In this document: positions 23,755 through 32,528 of the stretch, one piece after another
How positions within the stretch are numbered: the first letter of the stretch is position 1
Layout of the letters: each line of letters begins with the position of its first letter
From: Candidatus Gastranaerophilales bacterium
GTDB lineage: Bacteria > Cyanobacteriota > Vampirovibrionia > Gastranaerophilales > Gastranaerophilaceae
Direction of reading: 5' to 3'
DNA length: 64,000 nucleotides
NCBI GenBank assembly: GCA_944322785.1
Contig: CALUPW010000011.1
Span: 1-64,000, forward strand
Notes under the pieces: model-generated
Database searches by the model: none
What the model was told of the DNA's origin: nothing
Seen by the model: only the letters and a program-made list of their open reading frames with translations
Program-made: the position numbers and the translations under genes

Positions 23755-24223
23755 ACCCGATTACAATCTGGAAAGTATTTATTCAATAAATTTAGATGAG
23801 CTTAAAAATCAAGGGATTAAAGCTATTTTGTTTGATTTGGACAGCACCATAATGGCATCAAAGTCTGCAAGATATACGGATGAAACGCTTGATTGGCTGG
23901 ACAAAGTCCGTAAAGATTTTTTTGTTGCGGTTATTTCCAATAATAACAACCCCGAATATATAAAAAAAGTTGAAGCTGTATCTGATTTTCCGACACTTTT
24001 TGATGCAAAAAAACCGAGAGCTGCAATCGGGTTAAAATTTTTAAAAGAACATAGTATAAAACCCGAACAGGCAGTAATGGTAGGTGACAGACCGCTGACG
24101 GACGTATGGTTCGGGAAACGTCTGGGGTGTAAAACAATTCTTGTTGATTCAATAACTGCAAAAACCGAAAAGAAGATAGTACGATTTGTAAGAAAACTTG
24201 AGCGGTTATGTGTAAAGCATTAG
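23744..24223 (+). CDS. YqeG-family HAD IIIA phosphatase
   Basis: A small cytosolic HAD phosphatase without a cap domain. The 159-residue protein has motif I FDLDSTI (D-x-D-x-T, residues about 31-37), motif II VISNNN, a Lys in DAKKPRAA (motif III) and motif IV VGDRPLTDVWFGKRLG. It matches YqeG proteins, including the N-terminal LRPDYNLESIYSI. An AGGAG ribosome site lies within the end of the preceding gene, so both are in one operon. The physiological substrate is not established for the family; phosphatidylglycerophosphate phosphatase activity is known for plant and yeast relatives. Confidence 0.88.
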   Translation: MFLRPDYNLESIYSINLDELKNQGIKAILFDLDSTIMASKSARYTDETLDWLDKVRKDFFVAVISNNNNPEYIKKVEAVSDFPTLFDAKKPRAAIGLKFLKEHSIKPEQAVMVGDRPLTDVWFGKRLGCKTILVDSITAKTEKKIVRFVRKLERLCVKH

Positions 24224-24237
24224 ACAAATATTCGGGG

Positions 24238-24266
24238 TTGAATTTCTGGCTGTAAAATGTTATAAT
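24238..24266 (+). promoter_or_regulatory. Strong promoter of the glycine-rich pilin pair
   Basis: TTGAAT (24238-24243) and a perfect TATAAT (24261-24266) with a 17-base spacer. The start of transcription would be near 24273, leaving a leader of about 30 bases with a GAGGAAT ribosome site before ATG 24304. Confidence 0.65.
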
Positions 24267-24303
24267 GTATAATAAACCGTAAACACAATGAGGAATTAAT
24301 ATA

Positions 24304-25473
24304 ATGCAGCATAAGGTTTTTGAACGATACCTGCGGCTTGGGAGTTTGGCTGATAAGGACAGAGAATGTGAACATTTCGGATTTTCACTTGCCGAGATGC
24401 TTATTGTGCTTTTGATAATGTCATTTATTGCAATAAGTATCCCGCTTATTCATTTTAAGAAAACCGAATTAAAGACAAAACGCAGTCTACATGGACGTTT
24501 TGAATGCTTTTATGACGAAACTGGTACTCTTAAGCAATACAGCAAAAATGAAGAGGGTGCAACCTTAATACCGCTTGGTAATGCTACAGAGTGTGTTTTC
24601 ACCCCGCCTAAAAACGCAGTATTCTTTATGGTACACGCTGTCGGCGGAGGCGGAGGTGCTTCAAATGTGACAGGCAGCGGTTCCGCAACAAATTCAACAG
24701 ATAAAGCCGCCTCCCCGTATTCACGTGGTCAGGTAAACAAAATGCCAGATTGGGCAAAGAATGCTATGGGTGCAGGATATTTTGACGGGTTGATACCACC
24801 TTACTCAGTTGAAAGATCCGGTCCAATGGCGAATATAACTTACGGACATGCCGGCACAGCCGGTGAAACAAATTCCTGGTTTTTCCCTAATTTAACAAAT
24901 GTTCAAATCAAAATGACACCGGGGCTTGGCGGGGCTATAGGTGCCGACGGTGAAGATACGTTAGTAGAATTTTATGAAACAGATCCGGCAAGACCGGAAG
25001 TTGCTGCAGGCGATGTTATTGCAACATTTACTGCAGAAGGCGGTACTGCCGGTAACGGCTCAGGAAATATGCAGTTATGGCTTGACGGCGATAATTCGCT
25101 TTGTGATATAAAAGATCTTCCCGGACGAAAAATGCAGGTGGCTGATTTTGTAAGAAATATAGAAACAGATATTGATACATTCATGGAAACAAAAATGCCG
25201 CTGGATGCGGATGGAAATGTTCTGGCAGGCAACGGCGGTGCAGGTTCATACGGCAATCCTGCAGCAACGGGTACTGTAACGTATATTGTTAAAGGTATGA
25301 CTTATGATGAAACTGATCTGGATGCAGTCGGTACCGAACAAACTAATGAAGTTCCATCTAATGTTATTAAGAAACCAAAATGTCTGGAGCCGACAACATG
25401 TGATGACGGTTCTAACGGCACTGTTTGTCCGGCAACAGCAGGTTATAATGGAGCGGTTGTAATATTATGGTAA
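24304..25473 (+). CDS. Prepilin-like protein with glycine-rich C-terminal domain (first of a pair)
   Basis: A 389-residue prepilin. The leader ends HFG|FSLAEMLIV, with Glu at +5 and a following hydrophobic helix, the class of type IV pilin and type II pseudopilin signals. The mature part has HGRFECFYDETGTLKQYS, then a Cys-containing ATECVFTPPKNAVFF, then AVGGGGGAS and long Gly-rich loops with acidic segments. It ends NGAVVILW. The Gly-rich body with a hydrophobic C-terminal strand recalls glycine-rich adhesin or tail-tip domains. It overlaps the next gene, a paralogue, by seven bases. Probably a minor pilin or an adhesin tip; no pilus-assembly genes are in the window. Confidence 0.75.
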   Translation: MQHKVFERYLRLGSLADKDRECEHFGFSLAEMLIVLLIMSFIAISIPLIHFKKTELKTKRSLHGRFECFYDETGTLKQYSKNEEGATLIPLGNATECVFTPPKNAVFFMVHAVGGGGGASNVTGSGSATNSTDKAASPYSRGQVNKMPDWAKNAMGAGYFDGLIPPYSVERSGPMANITYGHAGTAGETNSWFFPNLTNVQIKMTPGLGGAIGADGEDTLVEFYETDPARPEVAAGDVIATFTAEGGTAGNGSGNMQLWLDGDNSLCDIKDLPGRKMQVADFVRNIETDIDTFMETKMPLDADGNVLAGNGGAGSYGNPAATGTVTYIVKGMTYDETDLDAVGTEQTNEVPSNVIKKPKCLEPTTCDDGSNGTVCPATAGYNGAVVILW

Positions 25474-26405
25474 AGAAGAATAAAACAAATATATATCTTT
25501 CCGGGTTTTCATTATTTGAAGCGTGCGTTGTAATGCTGATTGTCGCCGTATTTATTGCTATGTGCGCAAATGCCTATACAAAACGACACGTAACCTATCA
25601 GGAATCTGACGGGCACGGACGATATGAGTGCTATTACAAAGGCGGACAACTTGTCCAGCGCTATGTTGAAAATAACAGTGCCCGTAATAATGTTGGGGGG
25701 ACAACCTGTGTATTTAGACCGCCAAGATATGCAAAATATCTTTTGATTAATGCAATAGGCGGCGGTGCGGGTGCTGATGCTGCCGGTGAGTTTGTAAGTT
25801 TATTTTACAATGCAATTGACCAGCCGCTGACGATTGATCCGGGTAAGGCAAATGAAAGTACTGTAATAAAAGATGCCGCCGGCAACTCTATTTATGAGGC
25901 GAAAGCAGGAACAGGCGAAATGTCTGTTACAAACTCTGCTGCGGATAGAGTAGGTAATTGTACAGTCGGAAACGGTATCGACACAGATGGCAAACCTCTT
26001 AACTTTGATTGTTCCGAATCAACCTCTATTTGTGCACAGGATGGTACAAATCTTGTTGTATATTACTGTAAAGCGGATCAAAGTTTTCAACGGATAGATA
26101 TTCCTATTGCCGAGGTAAAAGCAAACAGGAGATCTTATTCCGGAAATACAATCAATTATGAAGATTTACAGGATTACATAAACGTAGGACATATGGATGC
26201 CGCTGATGCACTCGCTATGATACGTAACGGGCAAAGACCGTACAATTCCTATTTCACACTTACGGTTGAGTTTGATATGTCTACTTCTAAGAAGTCGCAG
26301 ATGGTCGATTACTTGAATTTGCTGGGTATTGAAGGTGAGGACACTATTCAGGAAATTGGCCCGGGAGAACCCGGTAAACCCGGAGGAGTTGTCATTCTCT
26401 GGTAG
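25467..26405 (+). CDS. Prepilin-like protein with glycine-rich domain (second of a pair)
   Basis: A 312-residue paralogue of the preceding gene. The leader ends YLSG|FSLFEACVVML with Glu at +5. Shared landmarks are GHGRYECYYKGGQLVQRY, TTCVFRPPRYAKYLL, INAIGGGAGAD and the C-terminus PGGVVILW. Four extra Cys in the middle (VGNCTVG, FDCSESTSICA, YYCK) suggest disulfides in an exported protein. The PG-E-PGKPGG tail is collagen-like but very short. The seven-base overlap and shared architecture suggest the two products assemble together. A terminator follows at 26423-26453. Confidence 0.75.
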   Translation: MVKKNKTNIYLSGFSLFEACVVMLIVAVFIAMCANAYTKRHVTYQESDGHGRYECYYKGGQLVQRYVENNSARNNVGGTTCVFRPPRYAKYLLINAIGGGAGADAAGEFVSLFYNAIDQPLTIDPGKANESTVIKDAAGNSIYEAKAGTGEMSVTNSAADRVGNCTVGNGIDTDGKPLNFDCSESTSICAQDGTNLVVYYCKADQSFQRIDIPIAEVKANRRSYSGNTINYEDLQDYINVGHMDAADALAMIRNGQRPYNSYFTLTVEFDMSTSKKSQMVDYLNLLGIEGEDTIQEIGPGEPGKPGGVVILW

Positions 26406-26422
26406 TCAGAATTTTAATAAAT

Positions 26423-26453
26423 AAAAAATCTTCCTTTTTAGGAAGATTTTTTT
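26423..26453 (+). terminator. Terminator of the pilin pair
   Basis: AAATCTTCC and GGAAGATTT flank a short T-rich loop, with a run of seven or more T at the end. It stands 18 bases after the stop at 26405. Confidence 0.75.
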
Positions 26454-26507
26454 ATTTTTATTCCGAATGCTATTGCGTAAATTTAGATTTAGTGATATGC
26501 TTTTAAA

Positions 26508-27776
26508 ATGAGTTACGCAAAAAGAGGAAATATTATTAATAATTTGCCGCTGATGTTTGAGGTGGAAAACAAAGTCAATCCCTTGCGCATACATAATTTT
26601 AAAAAAGGATTGAGCGGTGAAGGATCTGTTATTTATTTTATTGAAAGAGAACTGCGTGTTGCAGACAATTTTGCACTCAATATCGCAGAAAACTTTGCCG
26701 CAAAATACAATAAAAATCTCAAAATAGTTCATCCTTACAATCATTTTGAAGTTTCAAATAAAAAGAAGTTTTATGATGATGAACTTGAAATTCTAAAAAA
26801 CGATATGGAATTTTACGATTTTGATTTTCAAATTATAGATTGTGATGAAGTTTTGCCTTTTATAAATTGTATTTCTCCCGCTCATATTGTTATTGACTTT
26901 AATCCGGTAAGAAGTTATATTGACTTTGAAAAAGTCAGATATAAAATTACAGAAGTTGACGGGCACAACATAATTCCGGCAAGGTATGTTTCAGATAAGC
27001 AGGAATATAGTGCTCTACAGTTTAGACAGAAAGTTTATGAAAAAATATTTCCGTTTTTTACGGAGTATAATCAAAAATATGAGTCGCATTCAAATGCATA
27101 TAATGTATTGAATGAATTTATAAATGATAGACTTGATAAATATGCGGAGGGAAAAAATAATCCGAATTGTGATATTCTTTCCAATTTAAGCCCTTATCTC
27201 AATTTCGGATTTATATCCGCACAAAGAGTTGCGCTTGAGATTTACAAGAGTTCGGCTTTGAACAAAAATAAAGAGACTTTTCTTGAAGAACTTATTGTAC
27301 GTAAAGAGCTTGCAGACAACTTCTGTCTTTATAACAAAAAATTTAAAAGTTTAAAAGGTGCACCGTTGTGGGCTGCAAGATCACTCTTAAAACACAAAAA
27401 CGATTTTCGACCGATAGAGTATTCGTTAAAAGAGCTTGAAAATGCAAAAACTCATGATATTATCTGGAATGCGGCACAAAATGAACTTGTTAAAAAGGGA
27501 AAGATTCACGGGTATCTAAGAATGTACTGGGCAAAAATGCTGTTAATGTGGACAGAAACACCTCTGGATGCAATAGAAACAGCGGTTTATCTGAACGATA
27601 AGTATGCATTTGATGCCCCTTCCGCTAACGGTTATGCCGGAATTTTGTGGGCAATTGCAGGACTTCATGACAGAGCTTTTAAGGAGCAATGTATTTCCGG
27701 TAAAATCAGAAGGATGAGTTATAAGTCGCTTTATCAAAAGTTAAAAAACAGTAGATATTTAAAAGACAACGGCTGA
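26508..27776 (+). CDS. Class II deoxyribodipyrimidine photolyase
   Basis: A flavoenzyme that repairs cyclobutane pyrimidine dimers with light. The 422-residue protein matches class II photolyases: an N-terminal VIYFIERELRVADNFAL for the Rossmann-like antenna domain, then a C-terminal FAD domain with WNAAQNELVKKGKIHGYLRM, YWAKMLLMW, TP-x-x-AIE-x-AVYLNDKYAFD, NGYAGILWAIAGLHDRA and GKIRRMS. In the FAD loop the usual DGRDPNGY reads DAPSANGY. The length is near the family norm. It is a single gene. The ribosome site is weak. Such an enzyme is unexpected if the host is strictly intestinal. Confidence 0.92.
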   Translation: MSYAKRGNIINNLPLMFEVENKVNPLRIHNFKKGLSGEGSVIYFIERELRVADNFALNIAENFAAKYNKNLKIVHPYNHFEVSNKKKFYDDELEILKNDMEFYDFDFQIIDCDEVLPFINCISPAHIVIDFNPVRSYIDFEKVRYKITEVDGHNIIPARYVSDKQEYSALQFRQKVYEKIFPFFTEYNQKYESHSNAYNVLNEFINDRLDKYAEGKNNPNCDILSNLSPYLNFGFISAQRVALEIYKSSALNKNKETFLEELIVRKELADNFCLYNKKFKSLKGAPLWAARSLLKHKNDFRPIEYSLKELENAKTHDIIWNAAQNELVKKGKIHGYLRMYWAKMLLMWTETPLDAIETAVYLNDKYAFDAPSANGYAGILWAIAGLHDRAFKEQCISGKIRRMSYKSLYQKLKNSRYLKDNG

Positions 27777-27794
27777 CAAATATCCGCCGTTGTC
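27765..27794. terminator. Terminator-like hairpin between convergent genes
   Basis: GACAACGGC (27765-27773) and GCCGTTGTC (27786-27794) form a perfect 9-bp stem; the photolyase stop codon lies at the start of the loop. Flanking A tracts on the left become T on the minus strand, so it may end transcription of the pilin gene at 27819-28469, and it may weakly serve the plus strand. Confidence 0.45.
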
Positions 27795-27818
27795 AAAATG
27801 TCTTAATAAAAAATTTAC

Positions 27819-28469
27819 TTAGTCCTTCATAACAGAAGTAGAACGTAAAAATGCCTTTTCTATTTCGCCCTCAACGTGTATCCCGCCGTCAGGTGATACA
27901 ATAATTTCATATATATCAGGTGTTTTGCAATTGTTTTCCCCGCTCTTGCAGTTAGGAACTTTTTCGCCGTTTGTATCAATTGTTATAGTTACATCATTCG
28001 CAAAATCTGAGGACGGAATAAAGTATGCAATACCTTCGTTTGTGATAAAGCTTGGCGTTCCGAAGGTTCCTCCTCCGCCGGGAGTTCCGGGACAATGGAT
28101 ATCAGCTGCTTCTGTTGAAATTGTATTAAGTTTTAAGGCAACAAGTTCACAGAATTTTGTATTACCCGAAAAAGTCTTTGTTTGCCCGCTTATAATTACT
28201 GTGGGTGGCTCAGGATCGCCTGCATGGGTTAAATCAAACCCTTGATATCTTGTTCCGTCTTCTTTTAAGGCTTCCGGATAAAAATAGTCATCATTAATTA
28301 ATTCAGTTACAACTCTTTCTATGTTATTGTATGCTTTTTTAAATAAAAGTTTCTGTCTGTCAGGCTGGGTTTGTTTTATTGAAGGAAGTATCATTGCCGC
28401 AATAACACCGACAATTGCCATTGTAACAAGAACTTCGCCAACCGTAAATGCTGATTTTTTACCAATCAT
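27819..28469 (-). CDS. Prepilin-like (pseudopilin) protein
   Basis: A 216-residue protein with the signal KKSA|FTVGEVLVTMAIVGVIAAMILPS: a basic leader, Phe at +1, Glu at +5 and a hydrophobic helix. The residue before Phe is Ala where Gly is usual. The mature domain is Pro/Gly-rich with several Cys pairs (FCELV, HCPGTPGGGG, NCKSGENNCK) and a C-terminal beta segment. GAGG precedes the ATG. It is likely a minor pilin or type II pseudopilin and is not adjacent to assembly genes. Confidence 0.8.
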   Translation of the reverse strand: MIGKKSAFTVGEVLVTMAIVGVIAAMILPSIKQTQPDRQKLLFKKAYNNIERVVTELINDDYFYPEALKEDGTRYQGFDLTHAGDPEPPTVIISGQTKTFSGNTKFCELVALKLNTISTEAADIHCPGTPGGGGTFGTPSFITNEGIAYFIPSSDFANDVTITIDTNGEKVPNCKSGENNCKTPDIYEIIVSPDGGIHVEGEIEKAFLRSTSVMKD

Positions 28470-28614
28470 AAATAACCTCGTTTATTTCTCTTCCCGAAAT
28501 TTACATAATTATAATATGCCACTATTTAATATTTTAATATCATTATACAAACTTTAATTTACAAAAAATCATCTGTTTGATTTGTTTTTGGGCTTGTTAG
28601 GAAATCATTTCGTC

Positions 28615-28643
28615 TTGACGATTGTTATGGAATATGTTATAAT
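28615..28643 (+). promoter_or_regulatory. Near-consensus promoter of the pilin gene at 28675
   Basis: TTGACG (28615-28620), a 17-base spacer and TATAAT (28638-28643). The position supports translation from ATG 28675 and rules out the longer upstream frame from 28582, which would begin before the promoter. Confidence 0.7.
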
Positions 28644-28674
28644 TAAGGTAATATATAAACTTTGGGAGCAGATT

Positions 28675-29589
28675 ATGTTGAGGAAGTTTGATGCCATTAC
28701 TCTTGCCGAAATGTTGATTACACTGTTGATTATTGCTGTATTGTGTTTATTTGCACTTTCTACAATAAAACCTTATGACAAAACGTTTAAATGGCTCTAT
28801 GTTCGTGTTTATCACTCTTTAGAAACAGCAGTGTACAATTCAATGATGACCAGAAATTCTAAAGAAGACGATACGCTTAACGGATTTCCGAAAGATTCGA
28901 CAAGTTTTTGCAATATGCTTAAAGAATATATGAACTCAGCCCCTGATGATGATGTTCCAGGAGAAGTTGTCCCAAAATGCGAGGCAGGAAGAGATTTAGA
29001 TATTAACGCAACAGATTTCCCTGAAGAAGATGTTCAAATTTTGTTAACTAACGGTGTGAAATTGTGGATTGCATCTGATGGCGGAGATCCTTATGTGTTG
29101 GATGAAGTTATTGACGGTACTCCTGCCAATATGAAATATTATATAGTATATGCGGATTTGAACGGTTCAAGAGGGCCTAATGCCGCTCAGTGGGATGATA
29201 CAGGCAATATAAACTGGACAACGGATTACAAAATGGTTGATATCGTTGCATTTGTTGTAACCGAGGCTTCAGTTGTAGTTCCTGTCGGACCGCCTGAAAT
29301 TGATACAAGATATATGCAGGCATCAGTAATTTATCCGGCTGATGATGAAAATTGTCCGGATTGCAACAGGTCTGTGCCAAACTCCTACTACTGGGCAAAA
29401 CATGATGCCTGGGGTGACAGCAAATCTTTAGCAGAGCCGATGTCGTTGAATTTTGCGGGTAAATTCCCAGCAAACAGTCCGTTTGCAATTACCTACCCGG
29501 AAGCTAATGCTGTTAATACAGCTGAAGGCTGTACTGATGAAAACAACAAAATTTCGCAGTGTTTTGTAAGTATTGAGGAATACAACTAG
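28675..29589 (+). CDS. Prepilin-like protein
   Basis: A 304-residue protein. With the start at 28675 (GGGAG seven bases upstream, promoter further upstream) the N-terminus is MLRKFDA|ITLAEMLITLLIIAVLCLFAL, a short prepilin leader with Glu at +5. The mature part is acidic, with Cys at TSFCNML, PKCEAG, NCPDCN, GCTDE and QCFV, and short Pro-Val loops. It ends SQCFVSIEEYN. It is probably an exported minor pilin stabilised by disulfides. It stands divergent from the pilin gene at 27819-28469, and a terminator follows. Confidence 0.78.
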   Translation: MLRKFDAITLAEMLITLLIIAVLCLFALSTIKPYDKTFKWLYVRVYHSLETAVYNSMMTRNSKEDDTLNGFPKDSTSFCNMLKEYMNSAPDDDVPGEVVPKCEAGRDLDINATDFPEEDVQILLTNGVKLWIASDGGDPYVLDEVIDGTPANMKYYIVYADLNGSRGPNAAQWDDTGNINWTTDYKMVDIVAFVVTEASVVVPVGPPEIDTRYMQASVIYPADDENCPDCNRSVPNSYYWAKHDAWGDSKSLAEPMSLNFAGKFPANSPFAITYPEANAVNTAEGCTDENNKISQCFVSIEEYN

Positions 29590-29613
29590 TTTGACACCAG
29601 ATTAAATAAACCT

Positions 29614-29643
29614 GAAAAAGCCCGATTTATCGGGCTTTTTTAT
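29614..29643. terminator. Bidirectional Rho-independent terminator
   Basis: AAAAAGCCCGA and TCGGGCTTTTT make a stem of about 11 bp with a four-base loop, with T or A tracts on both sides. It ends the pilin gene on the plus strand and probably also the efflux channel gene on the minus strand. Confidence 0.8.
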
Positions 29644-29702
29644 GAAAATATTTTTTCAGGCAGATTATTATTTCGTGAAAAATATAAGAAACTGTTAGAG
29701 TT

Positions 29703-31088
29703 TTAAATATCTTCATTTTCGGCTTTTATCTTGTTATAATCAACTCCGCCGACAGCCTTGTATAAATTGATTGTTGAAATAAGGTAATTTATTTTATTGG
29801 ATATTTCAGCCCTTTCACTTAACAGGACTGCTTCTTCGGCTTTTAAATGCTCCAGATTTGATTTTGCACCGATATTTAATTTCTTTTCGCTTAATTTGAA
29901 TTTCTCTTTTTCAATTTCTGTGCGTTCAAGACTTTTTGCATAATTTTTCTTTGAAAGTTTTGCGGTGGTAAGAGAGTCGTTAAGCTCCTGAATTGAAGTT
30001 AAAAGCACTTTTTCATAAAGCTGCTCGGCTTTTTCATATTCAAGTTTGTTGTATCTAAGATGCGCAAGTTTGGCTCCGCCCGTAAACAAATCGAATGAGG
30101 GCATAATTCCGACATTTGATAAAAAGGTATGAGAATCAAAAATATGCGAAAGATTGTTATATGCATTAAAACCGGCTTGTCCGTAAATCGTAAATTTGGG
30201 AAGAAAGCTTCTTCTTGCAACTTTTACATCATACCCGATTTTTTTAATATAATCTTCTGTTTTTATCAAATCCGGTCTTTGAGAAATTGCATCAGCCGTA
30301 ATGCTTTCCGGAATATCAGGCAGAGTAAGATTATCAAAATTGTTCCGTATGATTTCTTTTGTATTACGATCACCAAGCAATACGATTAATTGATTGTATA
30401 TCGTATCCTGTTTGTTTTTGTAATCGTTCAATTCTTCTTCAAAAACAGTTAAAGCCTGTCTTTCAACAAGAACTTCAACAGTGGAGCAAAGTCCGTTGTT
30501 GTATTTTATATTTTGCATTTCGGTTATTTTTTTCTGAAGGTCAACAAGTTTTTCCTGATTTTTTATTAGTTTGTCAAGTTTTATAAGGTTAAAGTAGTTT
30601 GATGCAACTTCTCCTGTCAAATTTATATATGATGCCCGTTCGTTTTGTTTGATTATATCCCTCTGCTTTTCAATGCTTTTTGTTCTTAATCGGTTTTCGC
30701 CCCATATATCAACTTCATACGTCATTGTCAGCGGAAGTAAAAATCTTGTTTGTGAATAATCTGGAATTAACATATCGCCGAATCTGGTTGTGGCTCCTGT
30801 AATTTCCCTTCCTATACTACCGTTAAATCCGATGTATGGAAGTTCATTTGCAAAAGCCTCTTTTACAGCCTGATCAGCCTGTTTGGATTTAATTGTCGCA
30901 ATTTTTAAATCCTGATTGTTCTGATATGTTTTCATTATTAGATTAACAAGATTGTCGTCATTGTATTGTTTCCACCAGTTGATATTTACATAATTAAGCC
31001 TGTAATCTTCATCGGGAGTTTCTTTTGCATAAACTGCGCCGAATGAGCACAGCAAAGCCAGGGTTAAAAGTATCTTAAAAATTTTCAT
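29703..31088 (-). CDS. TolC/NodT-type outer-membrane efflux channel
   Basis: Outer-membrane channel subunit of a tripartite efflux pump. The 461-residue protein has a signal peptide (MKIFKILLTLALLCSFGAVYA) with no lipobox Cys, followed by two similar helical halves of the OEP family. Landmarks are INWWKQYNDDNLVNLI, PYIGFNGSIG, TYEVDIWGENR, ISQRPDL-x-x-TEDYIKK, GGAKLAHLRYNKLEYEKA and the C-terminal LYKAVGGV. ATG 31088 is preferred; an in-frame GTG lies two codons upstream. It is transcribed divergently from the EmrA/EmrB-like genes, 129 bases apart, and is the natural outer partner. Confidence 0.92.
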   Translation of the reverse strand: MKIFKILLTLALLCSFGAVYAKETPDEDYRLNYVNINWWKQYNDDNLVNLIMKTYQNNQDLKIATIKSKQADQAVKEAFANELPYIGFNGSIGREITGATTRFGDMLIPDYSQTRFLLPLTMTYEVDIWGENRLRTKSIEKQRDIIKQNERASYINLTGEVASNYFNLIKLDKLIKNQEKLVDLQKKITEMQNIKYNNGLCSTVEVLVERQALTVFEEELNDYKNKQDTIYNQLIVLLGDRNTKEIIRNNFDNLTLPDIPESITADAISQRPDLIKTEDYIKKIGYDVKVARRSFLPKFTIYGQAGFNAYNNLSHIFDSHTFLSNVGIMPSFDLFTGGAKLAHLRYNKLEYEKAEQLYEKVLLTSIQELNDSLTTAKLSKKNYAKSLERTEIEKEKFKLSEKKLNIGAKSNLEHLKAEEAVLLSERAEISNKINYLISTINLYKAVGGVDYNKIKAENEDI

Positions 31089-31217
31089 ATCCACAATTCC
31101 TTTACAATTTTATCCTAACATAAAAGAAATTTATTTTTACAAGATATTGCATTTTTTAATTTTGTGTTACTCTAAAATTACAGAGAAAAATATTGATAAT
31201 TTATAGAGAGGTTTATT

Positions 31218-32348
31218 ATGGAAGATCAAAACACTAACCGACCTTTCGGGGAAGATAGCGAGAACGAAATTAAACCTATTGATAAAGAAGAACTGGAAAA
31301 AAAGGCCAAAGCGAAGTTAAAAAAGAAACGCCCCGAATATAAGAAAAAAAGAGTAATTATTCCGACAATTTGTGCAGTGATACTTGTTTTTATCGGAATA
31401 TTTATGGCGATAAATTCAACATTTTACCAGTCAACTGATGATGCCTTTGTTGAAGGTCATATAATTCAGGTAGCGCCAAAAGTCGCAGGACAGGTAATCA
31501 ATCTTTATGTCGACGACAATCAGGAGGTAAAACAAAACCAGATTCTTGTTGAAATCGACCCGACGGATTATCAGGTAAAATTAAATCAGGCAGAAGCAAA
31601 ACTTGCAGAAGCAAGAGCAAAACTGGGTGTAATTGAAAAACAGGTGGATGAAAATACTTCAAAAGTTGATTTTACAGTTCAGGAATTAAATTCCGCCGTA
31701 TCAAAACTGGATTTTGCCGAAAAAGATTATACAAGATATGCAGAAATGTATAAAGAAGGTATTGTATCAAAACAGGAATACGACAAAAGTTTAAATATGC
31801 TGACAGTTGCGCAGGCAAATCAAAAAGCTGCCGATGAAAATAATAAAGCAGTAAGAGCAGCGCTTGAAGCAAACAAAGCTCAGGTAAAATCGCAGGAAGC
31901 CGAGATTAAACGTCTTGAAGCCGAAGTTGATCAAGCAAAGATAAATCTTTCATATACAAAAATTTATGCGCCTGAAGACGGCATGGTTTCTGCCAGAACC
32001 GTTGAAAAAGGTAATTACGTGCAAATTGCACAGCCAATGCTTTCAATAGTGCCCCAAAGAGTCTGGGTTGTTGCAAACTTTAAAGAAATCCAGTTGACCA
32101 ACATGAAAAAAGGCCAGCCGGTGTGGATTAAAGTTGATACATATCCGCACAAGAAATTCAAAGGACACGTTGACAGTATTCAAAGAGCAACGGGCGCAAA
32201 ATCATCTTTGTTTCCGCCGGAAAACGCTGTCGGAAGCTATGTAAAAATAGTTCAAAGAGTACCTGTTAAAATCCTTTTTGACGAAGATGTTTCAGAGTAC
32301 AACATAGTTCCGGGAATGTCTGTTGTACCCAGAGTTAAAATAAAATAA
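31218..32348 (+). CDS. EmrA/HlyD-type membrane fusion protein
   Basis: Periplasmic adaptor anchored by one N-terminal membrane helix (residues about 50-70) that links an inner-membrane transporter to the outer channel. The 376-residue protein has a charged cytosolic tail, a biotinyl-lipoyl segment (VAPKVAGQVINLYVDDNQEVKQNQILVEID), a long coiled coil rich in Glu, Ala and Lys, the second lipoyl half (YTKIYAPEDGMVSARTVEKGNYV), and a beta domain with PQRVWVVANFKE and PGMSVVPRVK. It fits the EmrA subgroup. It is followed by the MFS transporter. Confidence 0.92.
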   Translation: MEDQNTNRPFGEDSENEIKPIDKEELEKKAKAKLKKKRPEYKKKRVIIPTICAVILVFIGIFMAINSTFYQSTDDAFVEGHIIQVAPKVAGQVINLYVDDNQEVKQNQILVEIDPTDYQVKLNQAEAKLAEARAKLGVIEKQVDENTSKVDFTVQELNSAVSKLDFAEKDYTRYAEMYKEGIVSKQEYDKSLNMLTVAQANQKAADENNKAVRAALEANKAQVKSQEAEIKRLEAEVDQAKINLSYTKIYAPEDGMVSARTVEKGNYVQIAQPMLSIVPQRVWVVANFKEIQLTNMKKGQPVWIKVDTYPHKKFKGHVDSIQRATGAKSSLFPPENAVGSYVKIVQRVPVKILFDEDVSEYNIVPGMSVVPRVKIK

Positions 32349-32355
32349 TATTTTT

Positions 32356-32389
32356 AAGAGGTTTTACGATTATGTAAAACCTCTTTTTT
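32356..32389 (+). terminator. Hairpin between the fusion-protein and MFS genes
   Basis: AAGAGGTTTTAC (32356-32367) and GTAAAACCTCTT (32374-32385) form a 12-bp stem followed by T residues. It lies between two genes expected to act together, so it may attenuate transcription of the MFS gene or the latter may have its own promoter. Confidence 0.7.
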
Positions 32390-32528
32390 GAAGTGATTGA
32401 GAAAGTTTCAGCATTATCGCAAAATTTTTGAGAGTCATTTAAAGGTAAGCCGTAAAAATGTTCATAATCCATAAAAGCGGCATCACCTGATAAAATCAAA
32501 TCCCCGCCTCAGTTACAGGAGATATATT

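Noticed and set aside
28582-29589. Longer start for the prepilin gene at 28582
   Set aside because: A near-consensus promoter lies at 28615-28643, and the extra residues are hydrophobic and not leader-like; ATG 28675 has a good ribosome site.
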